Assembly (NCBI GenBank): GCA_023665905.1
Contig: JAMPDA010000001.1
Location: 1 to 64,000 of the forward strand
Length of the DNA: 64,000 nucleotides
Source: Roseburia sp.
GTDB lineage: Bacteria > Bacillota > Clostridia > Christensenellales > Pumilibacteraceae
Direction of reading: 5' to 3'
The position numbers and the translations under genes are program-made. The notes under the pieces were generated by a model. That model had not been told where the DNA came from. It worked only from the letters and a program-made list of their open reading frames with translations, and did no database searches. Of the stretch, positions 6,685 through 15,587 are shown piece by piece. The stretch's first letter is position 1; every line of letters starts with the position of its first letter.

Positions 6685-9243
6685 ATGGACAAGACATACG
6701 ATCCCAAAAAATTCGAATCGCGGATATACCGCAGATGGTTGGATAACGGGTGCTTCGAGCCGCGCGCAGGGAAAAAGAAAAAGAAATTTTCCATCGTGCT
6801 GCCGCCGCCCAATATAACCGGTCAATTACACGTAGGGCACGCCATGAACGTGACGATCCCCGACGCCATAGTCCGCTACAAGCGAATGAAGGGCTATGAA
6901 ACGCTGTGGCTGCCCGGCATCGATCACGCGTCGATCGCGACCGAAACGAAGGTAGTGGAAGCGATGCGCGACGAGGGATTGACTAAATCCGACGTCGGAC
7001 GCGACGGGTTTTTGGAGCGCGCCTGGGCGTGGAAAAACAAGTTCGGCAACCGCATTGTGGAACAGCTCAAATACATGGGCGTAAGCCTCGATTGGTCGAG
7101 AATGGCGTTCACCATGGACGAGCGCTGCTCCAAAGCGGTGCGCGAAGTGTTTGTATCGCTGTACGAGCAGGGTTACATCTATCGCGGCGATCGCATAATC
7201 AACTGGTGCCCGGGCTGCAAGACGGCGATCTCCGACGTGGAGGTCGATTACTGCACCGAAAAATCGCATTTGTGGCACATACGCTATCCGTACAAGGACG
7301 GCAGCGGATATATAACCGTCGCGACGACGCGTCCGGAAACGCTGTTGGGCGATACCGCCGTTGCGGTCAATCCCGACGACGAGCGATACGCCGGAAAGGA
7401 AGGCAAAGCGCTCGTTCTTCCGCTCGTGGGGAGAGAGATCCCTATAGTATACGACGATTATGTTGAAAAGGATTTCGGCACGGGCGCGGTAAAGATAACG
7501 CCCGCTCACGATCCCAACGACTTCGAAGTGGGTCTTAGGCACAAGCTCGAAGTAATACGCGTTATGAACGACGACGGGACTATGAACGAGCTTGCCGGCA
7601 AATACTGCGGCCTTTCGCGCGAAAAGGCGCGCGCCGAAATAGTAAAGGACCTCGACGCTTCGGGACTGCTCGAAAGGACGGAGGACTACACGCACAATGT
7701 CGGACATTGCAGCAGGTGTAAAAACACGGTAGAGCCGCTAGTTTCGAAGCAGTGGTTTTTGAAGATGACCGAGCTCGCCGAGCCTGCCATCGAAGCCGTC
7801 AAGTCGGGCAAGATCAAATTCATTCCGAAACGGTTTGAAAAGTCATATTTCAACTGGATGAACAACATTCGCGATTGGTGTATATCGCGTCAACTGTGGT
7901 GGGGACACCGCATACCCGTGTATTATTGCGACGGTTGCGGCAAGGAAACGGCGAGCAGGACGGATATTTCGGTATGTCCGCACTGCGGCGGCGCGCTTCG
8001 TCAGGACGAAGACGTGCTCGACACCTGGTTCTCGTCGGCGCTGTGGCCGTTTTCAACTATGGGCTGGCCGGATAAAACAGCCGATCTCGAAAAGTTCTAT
8101 CCGACCGATCTTCTCATCACGGCGTACGACATAATCACGTTTTGGGTGTCGCGCATGATATTCGCGGGACTTAAGTTCGCAGGCGACGTTCCGTTTAAGG
8201 AAGTGTACATTCACGGGCTTGTCCGTGACGGCATGGGTCGCAAGATGAGTAAATCTTCGGGCAACGGCGTGGACCCTATAGACGTCATCGAAACGGCAGG
8301 GGCGGACGCATTGCGCTTTTCACTCGTAAACGGCATTGCGCGCGGCGGAGATATATGCTTTTCCAATACGTCGCTCAACACGTACAGGAACTTTATGAAC
8401 AAGCTGTACAATGCCGCCAAGTTCGTAATAGGCGCGTGCGAAAACGGGTACAGCAAAAAGCCGCAGCCGCTTACCGTGGCGGACGGCTGGGTAATGGGAC
8501 GCATAAACGAGCTCATATCGGCTGTCAATCATTCCATGAACAGATACGACGTAGGTCACGCCGCGCAGCTTTTGTACGATTTTATTTGGGACGAGTTCTG
8601 CGATTGGTATATCGAGTTCGCCAAGGTCCAGCTTAGATCGGGCGACGCGAAAAACACCGCCGGCGTGCTGCTGTACGCTTTGCAGACGCTGCTCAAGCTC
8701 GCGCACCCCATAATCCCGTTTATCACCACGGAAATTTACGACAGTTTGCCGGACGCGGAAGGCGAGCTCATGCTCTGCGATTTCCCGACGAAAAAGCGCG
8801 GCGACTTCGGCGAGGCGATAGCGTACACGGAAAGGCTTAAGGAGTGCATACGCGCCGTTCGCAATCTAAAACAGACCAATTCTGCGGTGTCCAAAGCGCC
8901 GGAGGTGTACTGCGAGGGCGACGCGCGGCTTTGCGAGAGCATTTCATATTATATGCCGGCGCTCGCCAAAACTTCCGACGTCAAGTCGGGACGCGCTGAC
9001 AACAGCGCCCTGATAGCGCTCGACGGCATCAAGCTGTACGTGCCGCTCGCCGACACGCAAAAGGAGCGCGACAGACTGTTGAAAGAACTCGAGCACGCAA
9101 AGAGCGAGCTCAGGCTTGCGCAGTCCAAGCTCGCCAACGCCGGTTTCGTGCAAAAGGCGCCGCAAAGCCTTGTGGACGCCGAAAAGGAAAAGGTAAAGAA
9201 CTACACCGAGCGCATCAAGTCCTTAACGGAAAAGCTCGGCTGA
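6685..9243 (+). CDS. valS: Valine--tRNA ligase
   Basis: An 852-residue class I aminoacyl-tRNA synthetase. The HIGH motif is HVGH (residues 49-52) within PPPNITGQLHVGHAMN and the KMSKS loop is at 520-524. The valine-type editing domain (GYITVATTRPETLLGDTAV) lies between them. The anticodon-binding domain precedes a C-terminal coiled coil (about 795-852), where ValRS grips the tRNA. It charges tRNA-Val in the cytosol and clears mischarged Thr. GGAG lies 14 bases before the ATG. The gene stands alone behind its own promoter, divergent from the ABC importer. Confidence 0.98.
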   Translation: MDKTYDPKKFESRIYRRWLDNGCFEPRAGKKKKKFSIVLPPPNITGQLHVGHAMNVTIPDAIVRYKRMKGYETLWLPGIDHASIATETKVVEAMRDEGLTKSDVGRDGFLERAWAWKNKFGNRIVEQLKYMGVSLDWSRMAFTMDERCSKAVREVFVSLYEQGYIYRGDRIINWCPGCKTAISDVEVDYCTEKSHLWHIRYPYKDGSGYITVATTRPETLLGDTAVAVNPDDERYAGKEGKALVLPLVGREIPIVYDDYVEKDFGTGAVKITPAHDPNDFEVGLRHKLEVIRVMNDDGTMNELAGKYCGLSREKARAEIVKDLDASGLLERTEDYTHNVGHCSRCKNTVEPLVSKQWFLKMTELAEPAIEAVKSGKIKFIPKRFEKSYFNWMNNIRDWCISRQLWWGHRIPVYYCDGCGKETASRTDISVCPHCGGALRQDEDVLDTWFSSALWPFSTMGWPDKTADLEKFYPTDLLITAYDIITFWVSRMIFAGLKFAGDVPFKEVYIHGLVRDGMGRKMSKSSGNGVDPIDVIETAGADALRFSLVNGIARGGDICFSNTSLNTYRNFMNKLYNAAKFVIGACENGYSKKPQPLTVADGWVMGRINELISAVNHSMNRYDVGHAAQLLYDFIWDEFCDWYIEFAKVQLRSGDAKNTAGVLLYALQTLLKLAHPIIPFITTEIYDSLPDAEGELMLCDFPTKKRGDFGEAIAYTERLKECIRAVRNLKQTNSAVSKAPEVYCEGDARLCESISYYMPALAKTSDVKSGRADNSALIALDGIKLYVPLADTQKERDRLLKELEHAKSELRLAQSKLANAGFVQKAPQSLVDAEKEKVKNYTERIKSLTEKLG

Positions 9244-9273
9244 TCTGCGGCATAGCCAACAGAACAAAAACTG

Positions 9274-9302
9274 TTTACTTTTGGCGATATATGTGTTATA
9301 AT
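9274..9302 (+). promoter_or_regulatory. Sigma-A promoter upstream of the DUF4364 gene
   Basis: TTTACT (9274-9279), 17-base spacer, TATAAT (9297-9302). The start site would fall near 9309, about 20 bases before the TTG start codon. Confidence 0.7.
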
Positions 9303-9330
9303 TGCCACAATTACACAGTCGGGGGAGCGT

Positions 9331-9855
9331 TTGGAACAATCCGAAGAAGAATTACTCAATAAACTGATAGTACTGTTTGTATTCGACAAAATGGATATCG
9401 CTCTTGACGAAAAGACGATAATCAACATTTGCTACGTGCAAAACGGCTGGATGATGCCGCTGTATTGTATGGAAGCCATACAGAAGCTTGTCAAATCGAA
9501 CTTTATACATCAAGTTTCGCGCGGCAGGGAAAAGCTGTACAAGCTCACGCCCGACGGTAGAGTTTGCCTTGCCAATTTTTATTCGCGTATTCCCGAATCG
9601 CTCCGTCAGGAAATAAGCGATTACGTTAAGAAAAACCGTATGACGTTCAAACGTCAGCAGGAATACATGCATACATATTACAAGAATAAGGACGGCACGT
9701 ACACCGTATGGCTGCGCGTAGTCGAGCCGTCGGCGACGCTTTTGGACCTCAAGTTCGTGGTGGCAAACAATAAAACGGCAAAGTATATACACGAAAATTG
9801 GGAAAAAAAGGCGGCGAGCGTCTACATGAATCTTCACGACCAACTTACAGAATGA
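9331..9855 (+). CDS. DUF4364 family protein (winged-helix-like)
   Basis: A 174-residue protein of the DUF4364 family, found in Firmicutes. The N-terminal half (residues about 8-75) looks like a winged helix: LLNKLIVLFVFDKMDIAL, then a recognition segment and SRGREKLYKLTPDGR as the wing. The C-terminal half is a mixed alpha/beta domain. It probably binds nucleic acid or acts as a regulator; no target is known. The start codon is TTG, preceded closely by GGGGGAG at 9321-9327. No in-frame ATG gives the family N-terminus. It is followed ten bases later by the TSCPD gene. Confidence 0.8.
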   Translation: MEQSEEELLNKLIVLFVFDKMDIALDEKTIINICYVQNGWMMPLYCMEAIQKLVKSNFIHQVSRGREKLYKLTPDGRVCLANFYSRIPESLRQEISDYVKKNRMTFKRQQEYMHTYYKNKDGTYTVWLRVVEPSATLLDLKFVVANNKTAKYIHENWEKKAASVYMNLHDQLTE

Positions 9856-9865
9856 GGTGTCAATT

Positions 9866-10120
9866 ATGGAAAGCTACAAGACGAGCGGTACTTGCTCCAA
9901 AGAGATCATTTTCGACGTAAAAGATCACAAGATCACGTCGCTCAAGTTCATTCACGGCTGCTCCGGCAATACGCAGGGCGTGGCAAAGCTCGCGATAGGC
10001 CGCGACATAGACGAGGTGATAAATCTGTTGAGCGGCGTCGTATGCCGCAACGGCACGTCATGTCCCGATCAGCTCGCGCAGGCGCTCAAGCAATATAAGG
10101 CAACTCATCCGGACGCGTAA
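9866..10120 (+). CDS. TIGR03905-family TSCPD domain protein
   Basis: An 84-residue protein with the TSCPD signature: VVCRNGTSCPDQLAQAL near the C-terminus, and GCSGNTQGVAKL in the middle. Small stand-alone TSCPD proteins resemble the C-terminal domain of vitamin B12-dependent ribonucleotide reductases. Their Cys pairs may bind metal, but the function is unknown. ATG 9866 is chosen over GTG 9857 because GAGGTG lies at the right distance upstream. It sits between the DUF4364 gene and bioY, probably in one transcript. Confidence 0.85.
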   Translation: MESYKTSGTCSKEIIFDVKDHKITSLKFIHGCSGNTQGVAKLAIGRDIDEVINLLSGVVCRNGTSCPDQLAQALKQYKATHPDA

Positions 10121-10128
10121 CGGCTTTT

Positions 10129-10731
10129 ATGCGCACAAGACGCTTGGTTTCGATCGCCGTTTTTACGGCGCTAATGATAGTCGGCGGTTGGATATCCGTA
10201 CCCGTTCCGTTCACGCCCACAAAGCTGTCTTTCCAGACGCTGTTCGCCGTTACGGCAGGTTTATTGCTCGGCGGACGCGACGGCGCGCTCGCCGTGCTTG
10301 TGTATATAGCTATGGGACTTATCGGCTTGCCCGTATTCACTAACGGCGGCGGCGTGGGGTATGTGTTTATGCCGTCGTTCGGGTATCTGATAGGATTTGT
10401 ATTCGGCGCGCTGCTTTGCGGAGCTGTTTGCTCGCACTTAAAGCACAGAACGCGCGGACATGTTTTCCTTGCGGCGCTCGTCGGGCTCGTGCCCGTATAC
10501 GCCGTGGGCATGACGTATCAGGTGCTGATACTGTACTACTACGTGGGAAGCGCTTGGGCGGCGGCTTTGGGCGGACTTCCGTCGATAGTCGTGCTCGCCG
10601 TCAAAGACGCGGCGCTTTGCGGACTTGTGGCGTCGCTGTACCCGTCGCTGTCGCGCGCCGTAGGTTACAGACGCGGCGCGGCGACTAAAAGCTCACGGGC
10701 GGACGTAAACGCGGATCCGCAGTATCGCTGA
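10129..10731 (+). CDS. bioY: Biotin ECF transporter substrate-specific component BioY
   Basis: A 200-residue S-component with six hydrophobic helices. Family marks are the N-terminal PFTPTKLSFQTLFAVTAGLLLGGRDG, GLPVFTNGGGVGYVFMPSFGYLIGF, and the late KDAALCGLVASL helix. BioY captures biotin and works with a shared energising module (EcfT plus two ATPases) that is not encoded here. The start has no clear Shine-Dalgarno sequence and lies eight bases after the TSCPD stop, so translational coupling is likely. A terminator follows at 10760. The basic tail after about residue 180 is probably cytosolic. Confidence 0.93.
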   Translation: MRTRRLVSIAVFTALMIVGGWISVPVPFTPTKLSFQTLFAVTAGLLLGGRDGALAVLVYIAMGLIGLPVFTNGGGVGYVFMPSFGYLIGFVFGALLCGAVCSHLKHRTRGHVFLAALVGLVPVYAVGMTYQVLILYYYVGSAWAAALGGLPSIVVLAVKDAALCGLVASLYPSLSRAVGYRRGAATKSSRADVNADPQYR

Positions 10732-10759
10732 ATCGTTCGCAACGGAAAATGGGAGCATT

Positions 10760-10794
10760 AAGACCGACGAAGCATATTCGCTCGGTCTTTTTTT
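10760..10794 (+). terminator. Rho-independent terminator after bioY
   Basis: Perfect 8-bp stem AAGACCGA (10760-10767) / TCGGTCTT (10782-10789) followed by a run of T. Confidence 0.85.
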
Positions 10795-10841
10795 ATGGTT
10801 AATTTATACAAAATAGCCGCAAAATTTTATGCAGTTTTACG

Positions 10842-10870
10842 TTGAAATGGCGTTCGCAAAGGTGTATAAT
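10842..10870 (+). promoter_or_regulatory. Strong sigma-A promoter of the long ABC ATPase
   Basis: TTGAAA (10842-10847), exact 17-base spacer, TATAAT (10865-10870). AGGAG at 10891-10895 then serves ATG 10902. Confidence 0.85.
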
Positions 10871-10901
10871 ATTACCATAACCATAGGAATAGGAGAAAAT
10901 T

Positions 10902-13106
10902 ATGGCAAGTTTGTCTTTGAAACACATTTACAAGGTGTACTCGGGCGGTGTTCGCGCCGTCAGCGATTTCAACCTCGAGATCGACGATAAAGAGTTTATC
11001 GTTTTCGTCGGTCCGTCCGGTTGCGGCAAGTCCACGACTCTGCGCATGATAGCCGGCTTGGAAGATATTTCGTCGGGCGAGCTTTATATCGACGACCGTT
11101 TGGTCAACGACGTAGAGCCCAAGGACCGCGACATAGCGATGGTTTTCCAGAACTACGCGCTTTATCCGCACATGACTGTTTACGACAACATGGCGTTCGG
11201 CTTGCGCCTGCGCCACGTTCCGGCTCAGGAAATAGACGAAAAAGTACAGGAGGCGGCGAGCATACTCGGTATTCAGCACCTTTTGAGCCGCAGACCGAAG
11301 GCGCTTTCCGGCGGTCAGCGTCAGCGCGTCGCGCTCGGCAGAGCTATCGTCCGCGAGCCTAAGGTCTTCCTTTTGGACGAGCCGCTCAGTAACCTCGATG
11401 CAAAACTGCGCGTTCAGATGCGCACGGAAATAACAAAGATCCACCACCGTTTGGCGACGACGTTTATCTACGTCACGCACGACCAGACCGAGGCTATGAC
11501 CATGGGTACGCGTATCGTCGTTATGAAGGACGGTATCGTGCAACAGGTCGATACGCCGACTACGCTTTACGACAACCCCGCAAACCTGTTTGTCGCGTGC
11601 TTCCTCGGTTCGCCGCAAATGAACATATTTAAGGCGAAGCTCGTCGAGGAAAACGGCGAACTGTACGCGCTTATAGGCGACACCAACAAGGTGCTTATAC
11701 CCAAGACGCGCGCAAAACGCATAATAGACAACAGTGTAATAGGCAAAGACGTTCTTTTGGGAATACGTCCCGAGGACGTGCATTACGAGCAGGCGCTCGT
11801 CGAATCTCATCCGGAGTGCGTAATCGACGCCACTATCGACGTTATAGAAAACCTCGGTAACGAAACCATATTGTACCTCAACGTAGACGGCAAAGAGGAC
11901 TACACTATATCGCGCGTCAATTCGCGCTTCTCGTTCGAGCAGGGCGAGCAGGTCAAGATGTATCTCGCCACCGATCACGCGCATCTGTTTGACCCGACGA
12001 CCGAGTTCACGCTCATGGGCGTTCCCGATTACAATCTCATTCCCGCGCAAGCTGTCGCAGTGGACGGCGGACTTGCCGTCATGTTCGGCGACACGCGCAT
12101 CGATCTTCCCGAGAGCGTCGTAAAACGCATAACCGACACTTCCATAGTAAACAACAACGTCGTGCTCGGTCTGCCGCCTCAAGCGCTCAAGGACGAAAAA
12201 ACAAACGACACCGACTGCGCCGTGGAAGGCGTTGCGGAGTTCTTCGACGACTATCCGCGCTTCAGAGCCGTGTATGCGACCGTTCCCGGCGTAGAGAACT
12301 ACGTTATCATGGCGCGTCCGCTCGGCATGCCGTTCTCCGGCGGCAAGCCCATCACGTCGTATGTGGACGTGGAAAAAATACAGATATTCAACACTGACGG
12401 CGAGCCGGTCATTGCCGATATGGATGTTACGTACAACGAAACGGTCGGCACGGCTATCGACAATCAAGGCGTGGTCAACTATAAGTTCGCAGCCGAAAAC
12501 GGCACGAAGAACAAGCTCGCTTTCGAGAACTTTACGGTCGAAACCGACGCAAGCGGCGCCAAAGAGCACAAAGTCCGCTTCGGCGACCTGTCGCTTTCGG
12601 AAACCGAATCGCCTATACACATCGCTTTGAACGGCTTTTCGATAGACAAGGACGTCGTGGTGAAGCAGCACAAGATGGTGCTCAGCGGCAATATCCTGCA
12701 TTTGGACGAGTATCGCAAGCATGCCGTAGTCACCGTGGAAGTCCCCGGCTTCAACGGAAACGTCACGGCGCTCATAAACAACTTCTTCGGATACAACGTC
12801 GGCGAAAAGATCAAGCTTGCCGTCGATCCGCACTCGATAGTTGTGGGCAAGTGCGAAACCGCAGCCGACGTAATAGCCAAAGCTCAGGAAGAAGGCAGCG
12901 TTCGCTATAAAGAACTCGTCGCTGCGCGCGAAAAAGAAAAGGAACTCGAGGCTGCCGCCAAAAACGCCAAAGCCAAGAAGGAACAGGCCGCTACCGTAGC
13001 TCCCCAGGCGAAAGAGGAAAAGCCCAAGGAAGCTAAAGCCGCCGCGCCCAAAAAGCCTGCGGCAAGAACGACTGCGGTAAAACGCCCTGTCGCTAAAAAG
13101 AAATAA
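10902..13106 (+). CDS. MalK/UgpC-type ABC ATPase with extra TOBE-like modules and a Lys/Ala/Pro tail
   Basis: A 734-residue ATPase, about twice the usual 370. Residues 1-240 form a classic CUT1 nucleotide-binding domain: GPSGCGKST, ALSGGQRQRVALGRA, FLLDEPLSNLDAKLR, YVTHDQTEAMTMG. The first TOBE/OB region (about 240-365) contains VLLGIRPEDVH. A second, similar segment follows with VVLGLPPQALK after a matching strand-helix pattern (KRITDTSIVNNN against KRIIDNSVIGKD). A third ends in VGEKIKLAVDPHSIVVG. The last 70 residues are Lys/Ala/Pro-rich like a histone-H1 tail. No permease or binding protein lies nearby, so it may energise several sugar importers like MsmK. It has its own strong promoter. 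Confidence 0.85.
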   Translation: MASLSLKHIYKVYSGGVRAVSDFNLEIDDKEFIVFVGPSGCGKSTTLRMIAGLEDISSGELYIDDRLVNDVEPKDRDIAMVFQNYALYPHMTVYDNMAFGLRLRHVPAQEIDEKVQEAASILGIQHLLSRRPKALSGGQRQRVALGRAIVREPKVFLLDEPLSNLDAKLRVQMRTEITKIHHRLATTFIYVTHDQTEAMTMGTRIVVMKDGIVQQVDTPTTLYDNPANLFVACFLGSPQMNIFKAKLVEENGELYALIGDTNKVLIPKTRAKRIIDNSVIGKDVLLGIRPEDVHYEQALVESHPECVIDATIDVIENLGNETILYLNVDGKEDYTISRVNSRFSFEQGEQVKMYLATDHAHLFDPTTEFTLMGVPDYNLIPAQAVAVDGGLAVMFGDTRIDLPESVVKRITDTSIVNNNVVLGLPPQALKDEKTNDTDCAVEGVAEFFDDYPRFRAVYATVPGVENYVIMARPLGMPFSGGKPITSYVDVEKIQIFNTDGEPVIADMDVTYNETVGTAIDNQGVVNYKFAAENGTKNKLAFENFTVETDASGAKEHKVRFGDLSLSETESPIHIALNGFSIDKDVVVKQHKMVLSGNILHLDEYRKHAVVTVEVPGFNGNVTALINNFFGYNVGEKIKLAVDPHSIVVGKCETAADVIAKAQEEGSVRYKELVAAREKEKELEAAAKNAKAKKEQAATVAPQAKEEKPKEAKAAAPKKPAARTTAVKRPVAKKK

Positions 13107-13246
13107 ATTAGGTATTATACCCCAGGGCAAGCCCTGGACCAGCACGCTTCGCGTGCAAGTGCCGCCGCAAGCGGCGGTGTATAAAACCTAATTTGTCGTC
13201 GTCGCAAATTTGCCCTTGCAAGCAAGCAAATTTGCTCCTCGAATAA
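13102..13246 (+). repeat. Structured repeat element, copy 1 (candidate RNA or mobile palindromic element)
   Basis: A second, diverged copy lies at 56502-56714. The element is bounded by AATAA on both sides (13102-13106 and 13242-13246), and the left AATAA contains the stop codon of the ATPase gene. A long closing stem pairs 13105-13120 with 13179-13194 (15 of 16). Inside are three hairpins: 13122-13137, 13142-13156 and 13162-13177. A fourth stem-loop at 13204-13235 has nine pairs, a 2-base bulge, five pairs and an AA tip. Most tips read GCAAGC. It ends with CCTCGAATAA. Confidence 0.8.
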
Positions 13247-13262
13247 CCCGAAAGGTCAATAC

Positions 13263-13291
13263 AAAAAAGAGCGGTTCGCCGCTCTTTTTTT
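13263..13291. terminator. Bidirectional terminator between the ATPase and cysS
   Basis: Perfect 12-bp stem 13263-13274 / 13279-13290 with a TTCG loop; A-run on the left and T-run on the right serve both convergent genes. Confidence 0.85.
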
Positions 13292-13381
13292 GTGCTCGTC
13301 GATGTAAATATCAGTCGATGCAAATATCACGTGATATGTGTGCTGTCGAGTATCGGTCGTATTATAAATTATAGTAAACAA

Positions 13382-14779
13382 TCAGTCTTTCTTTTTGAGC
13401 GTATATCCGTCTTTGCCGTCGAGAATATCGTAACACATTGCTTCTATTTCGCGCCTAAGCATGTCGGAAGTTTTCCAGTCTTTATTGCGGCGCGCGATCA
13501 GGCGCTCCTCGGCGATCTCAATAACCTTTTGGGGAACTTGATAACGCGGTTGTTTGTTCGACAAATGCAAGTCGAGCCCGAACAGTGCGTTCAGCTTTTT
13601 CGCCGCGTCGAAGATCTCGCGGCAGGGCGGCAGTTTAGCCATAGTCCACATTTCGCCGAGCGCAAGAGGGAAGTTGAGGTCGTCATAGACCGCATCCACG
13701 ATCTTTTTGTATTGCTCGTCAACCTTTTTCGCCGTTTCGGCGTCCGCCGCGGCCGCGATTTCGCATGCGCACACTGTGGCGCGCAATCTGTTGTACGCAG
13801 TCTGCGCTCCGCTTAAACCCTCGAATGTGAAGTTGAGTTTGTTGCGATAGTGCGTATTCATGCAAAAATATCGGAACGCGAGCGGCGAGTAGCCGCGCTC
13901 ACTCAGTTCCTCTATCGTATAGACGTTTCCGAGCGACTTGCTCATTTTGCCGCCGTCCACGAGCATAAATTCGCCGTGCATCCACATGTTTACGACGCGG
14001 TGTCCTTCGAGCGACTCCGACTGCGCTATCTCGTTTTCGTGGTGAATGGGGATGTGATCCACGCCGCCCGTGTGGATATCGAAGCGGTCGCCCAAGAACT
14101 TCTTGCTCATTGCCGAGCACTCTATATGCCAGCCGGGATATCCCATACCCCAAGGCGAGCGCCATTGCATGATATGGTTCTTTTCGGCTTTTTTCCACAG
14201 CGCAAAGTCCGCAGGATGGCGCTTTTGCTCGTTTACCGTTACGCGTGCGCCGGCGAGCGCGTCCTCGATATTACAGCGCGACAGCTTTCCGTATTCTTTG
14301 AACTTGGATATATCGAAGTATATCCCGTCGTCCGTTTCGTAGCCGTACCCGAGCTCGCAAAGCTTCGATACGAAGTCGATCATCTCGTCGATATTATCCG
14401 TAGCTTTGGCGACGATCTCCGGCATGAGAATATTCAGCCGCTCGAAGTCCTTAAAGAACACGGCGGAATAGAAATCGGCTATCTCTTTGGGCGTTTTGTT
14501 CTGTTTTTTCGCCGCCGACTGCATTTTGTCCTCGCCGTCGTCGCCGTCCGACATCAGATGCCCGACGTCGGTTATGTTCATCACCGATTTGGTGGTGTAG
14601 CCGGCAAACTTGAGTGTGCGGCGCAGTTCGTCCATAAATACGTATGTACGCAGATTGCCGATGTGCGCGTAATTATAGACGGTAGGGCCGCAGGAATACG
14701 TGGTTACCGTCGGCGGCGCGATGGGTTTTAGCGTTTCTTTTTTGCGCGAAAGCGTATTGTATAGTTTGATCTCGTCCAT
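13382..14779 (-). CDS. cysS: Cysteine--tRNA ligase
   Basis: A 465-residue class I synthetase. HIGN (residues 39-42) follows zinc ligand C30 in SCGPTVYNYAHIG. The other zinc ligands lie in WHIECSAMS and VDHIPIHHENEIAQSE, and the KMSKS loop is GKMSKSLGN. It joins Cys to tRNA-Cys. Its start has GGAGCAG upstream, and it lies 40 bases downstream of cysE, a frequent pairing in Bacillota that links cysteine synthesis and use. No T-box or Cys-specific leader is visible before either gene. The C-terminal end is short and ends in a Lys/Asp tail. Confidence 0.97.
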   Translation of the reverse strand: MDEIKLYNTLSRKKETLKPIAPPTVTTYSCGPTVYNYAHIGNLRTYVFMDELRRTLKFAGYTTKSVMNITDVGHLMSDGDDGEDKMQSAAKKQNKTPKEIADFYSAVFFKDFERLNILMPEIVAKATDNIDEMIDFVSKLCELGYGYETDDGIYFDISKFKEYGKLSRCNIEDALAGARVTVNEQKRHPADFALWKKAEKNHIMQWRSPWGMGYPGWHIECSAMSKKFLGDRFDIHTGGVDHIPIHHENEIAQSESLEGHRVVNMWMHGEFMLVDGGKMSKSLGNVYTIEELSERGYSPLAFRYFCMNTHYRNKLNFTFEGLSGAQTAYNRLRATVCACEIAAAADAETAKKVDEQYKKIVDAVYDDLNFPLALGEMWTMAKLPPCREIFDAAKKLNALFGLDLHLSNKQPRYQVPQKVIEIAEERLIARRNKDWKTSDMLRREIEAMCYDILDGKDGYTLKKKD

Positions 14780-14819
14780 GTACTGCTCCGTTAAATTTAT
14801 CGAACATTGAAAAATTCGG

Positions 14820-15476
14820 TCATTTTTGCTCGCTTGAGCTCAGTTCCGCGACCGTGCGCTCGAGCTCCTCTATGCGCGCGGCGAGCTTAGCTATATCGTC
14901 GGTCACAGGGTCGGGAAGGGCTTGATTGAGTTCGTCTATGCGCCTGCCGGCGATCTTGACTATTCGCCCGGGCACGCCGACCACCGTGGCGTTGGGCGGC
15001 ACTTCGTTGAGGACGATAGAGCCGGCGCCTATCTTGGAGCCTGCGCCGACGGTAAACGGGCCGAGCACCTTTGCGCCTGCGCTTATCATTACGCCGTCCT
15101 CTATGGTGGGGTGGCGCTTGCCCTTGTCTTTTCCCGTTCCGCCGAGCGTTACGCCCTGATATATTATTACGTTATTGCCGACGACCGCGGTTTCGCCGAT
15201 CACTACGCCGGCGCCGTGGTCGATAAACACGCCTGCGCCTATTGTAGCGCCCGGGTGTATTTCTATTCCGGTAAAGAACCTCGTAAGTCCCGACAGTATG
15301 CGTGCCAAAAGGAAATATCTGTGCACGTGCAGGAAATGAAAAAATCTGTACATCACAAGCGCGTGAAATCCGCTACAACAAAGAGCCGCCGTAAATTTAT
15401 TGGGAGTTGCCGGATCGTGCGCGAGCGCCGCGTTCAAGTCGCGACGTATGGCTTTAAATGCTCTTACAGACTTCAT
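14820..15476 (-). CDS. cysE: Serine O-acetyltransferase
   Basis: A 218-residue left-handed beta-helix acetyltransferase of the short CysE type. The hexapeptide coils start at GIEIHPGATIGAGVFIDHGA; the catalytic His is in FIDHGAGVVIGET, and GKRHPTIEDGV precedes the CoA site. It makes O-acetylserine from serine and acetyl-CoA, the first step to cysteine. ATG 15476 is chosen over 15509 because GGAG lies seven bases upstream and the family N-terminus begins there. The last 30 residues form a coiled coil (ARIEELERTVAEL). A terminator separates it from the marR gene. Confidence 0.93.
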   Translation of the reverse strand: MKSVRAFKAIRRDLNAALAHDPATPNKFTAALCCSGFHALVMYRFFHFLHVHRYFLLARILSGLTRFFTGIEIHPGATIGAGVFIDHGAGVVIGETAVVGNNVIIYQGVTLGGTGKDKGKRHPTIEDGVMISAGAKVLGPFTVGAGSKIGAGSIVLNEVPPNATVVGVPGRIVKIAGRRIDELNQALPDPVTDDIAKLAARIEELERTVAELSSSEQK

Positions 15477-15493
15477 GTATCTCCGTTCGGTAT

Positions 15494-15530
15494 AAAAAAC
15501 GCCGTGCATTCAAAGTATGCAAAACGGCGT
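15494..15530 (-). terminator. Rho-independent terminator between marR and cysE
   Basis: On the minus strand a 6-7 bp GC stem plus an inner ATGC/GCAT pairing is followed by six T. It ends the marR transcript and could also act as an attenuator for cysE-cysS, though no antiterminator was found. Confidence 0.75.
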
Positions 15531-15587
15531 AAAGATCGGAAACAAACGGGGTAGGGCGCGGTGCGCCGCAAACCGTATACGCGCAAC

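Noticed and set aside
10872-13145. 757-codon minus-strand frame opposite the long ATPase
   Set aside because: Antisense shadow of an obvious ABC ATPase, and it would start inside the repeat element.
14780-15587. T-box for cysE-cysS
   Set aside because: The upstream region lacks the T-box sequence and specifier stem; only an ordinary terminator is present.
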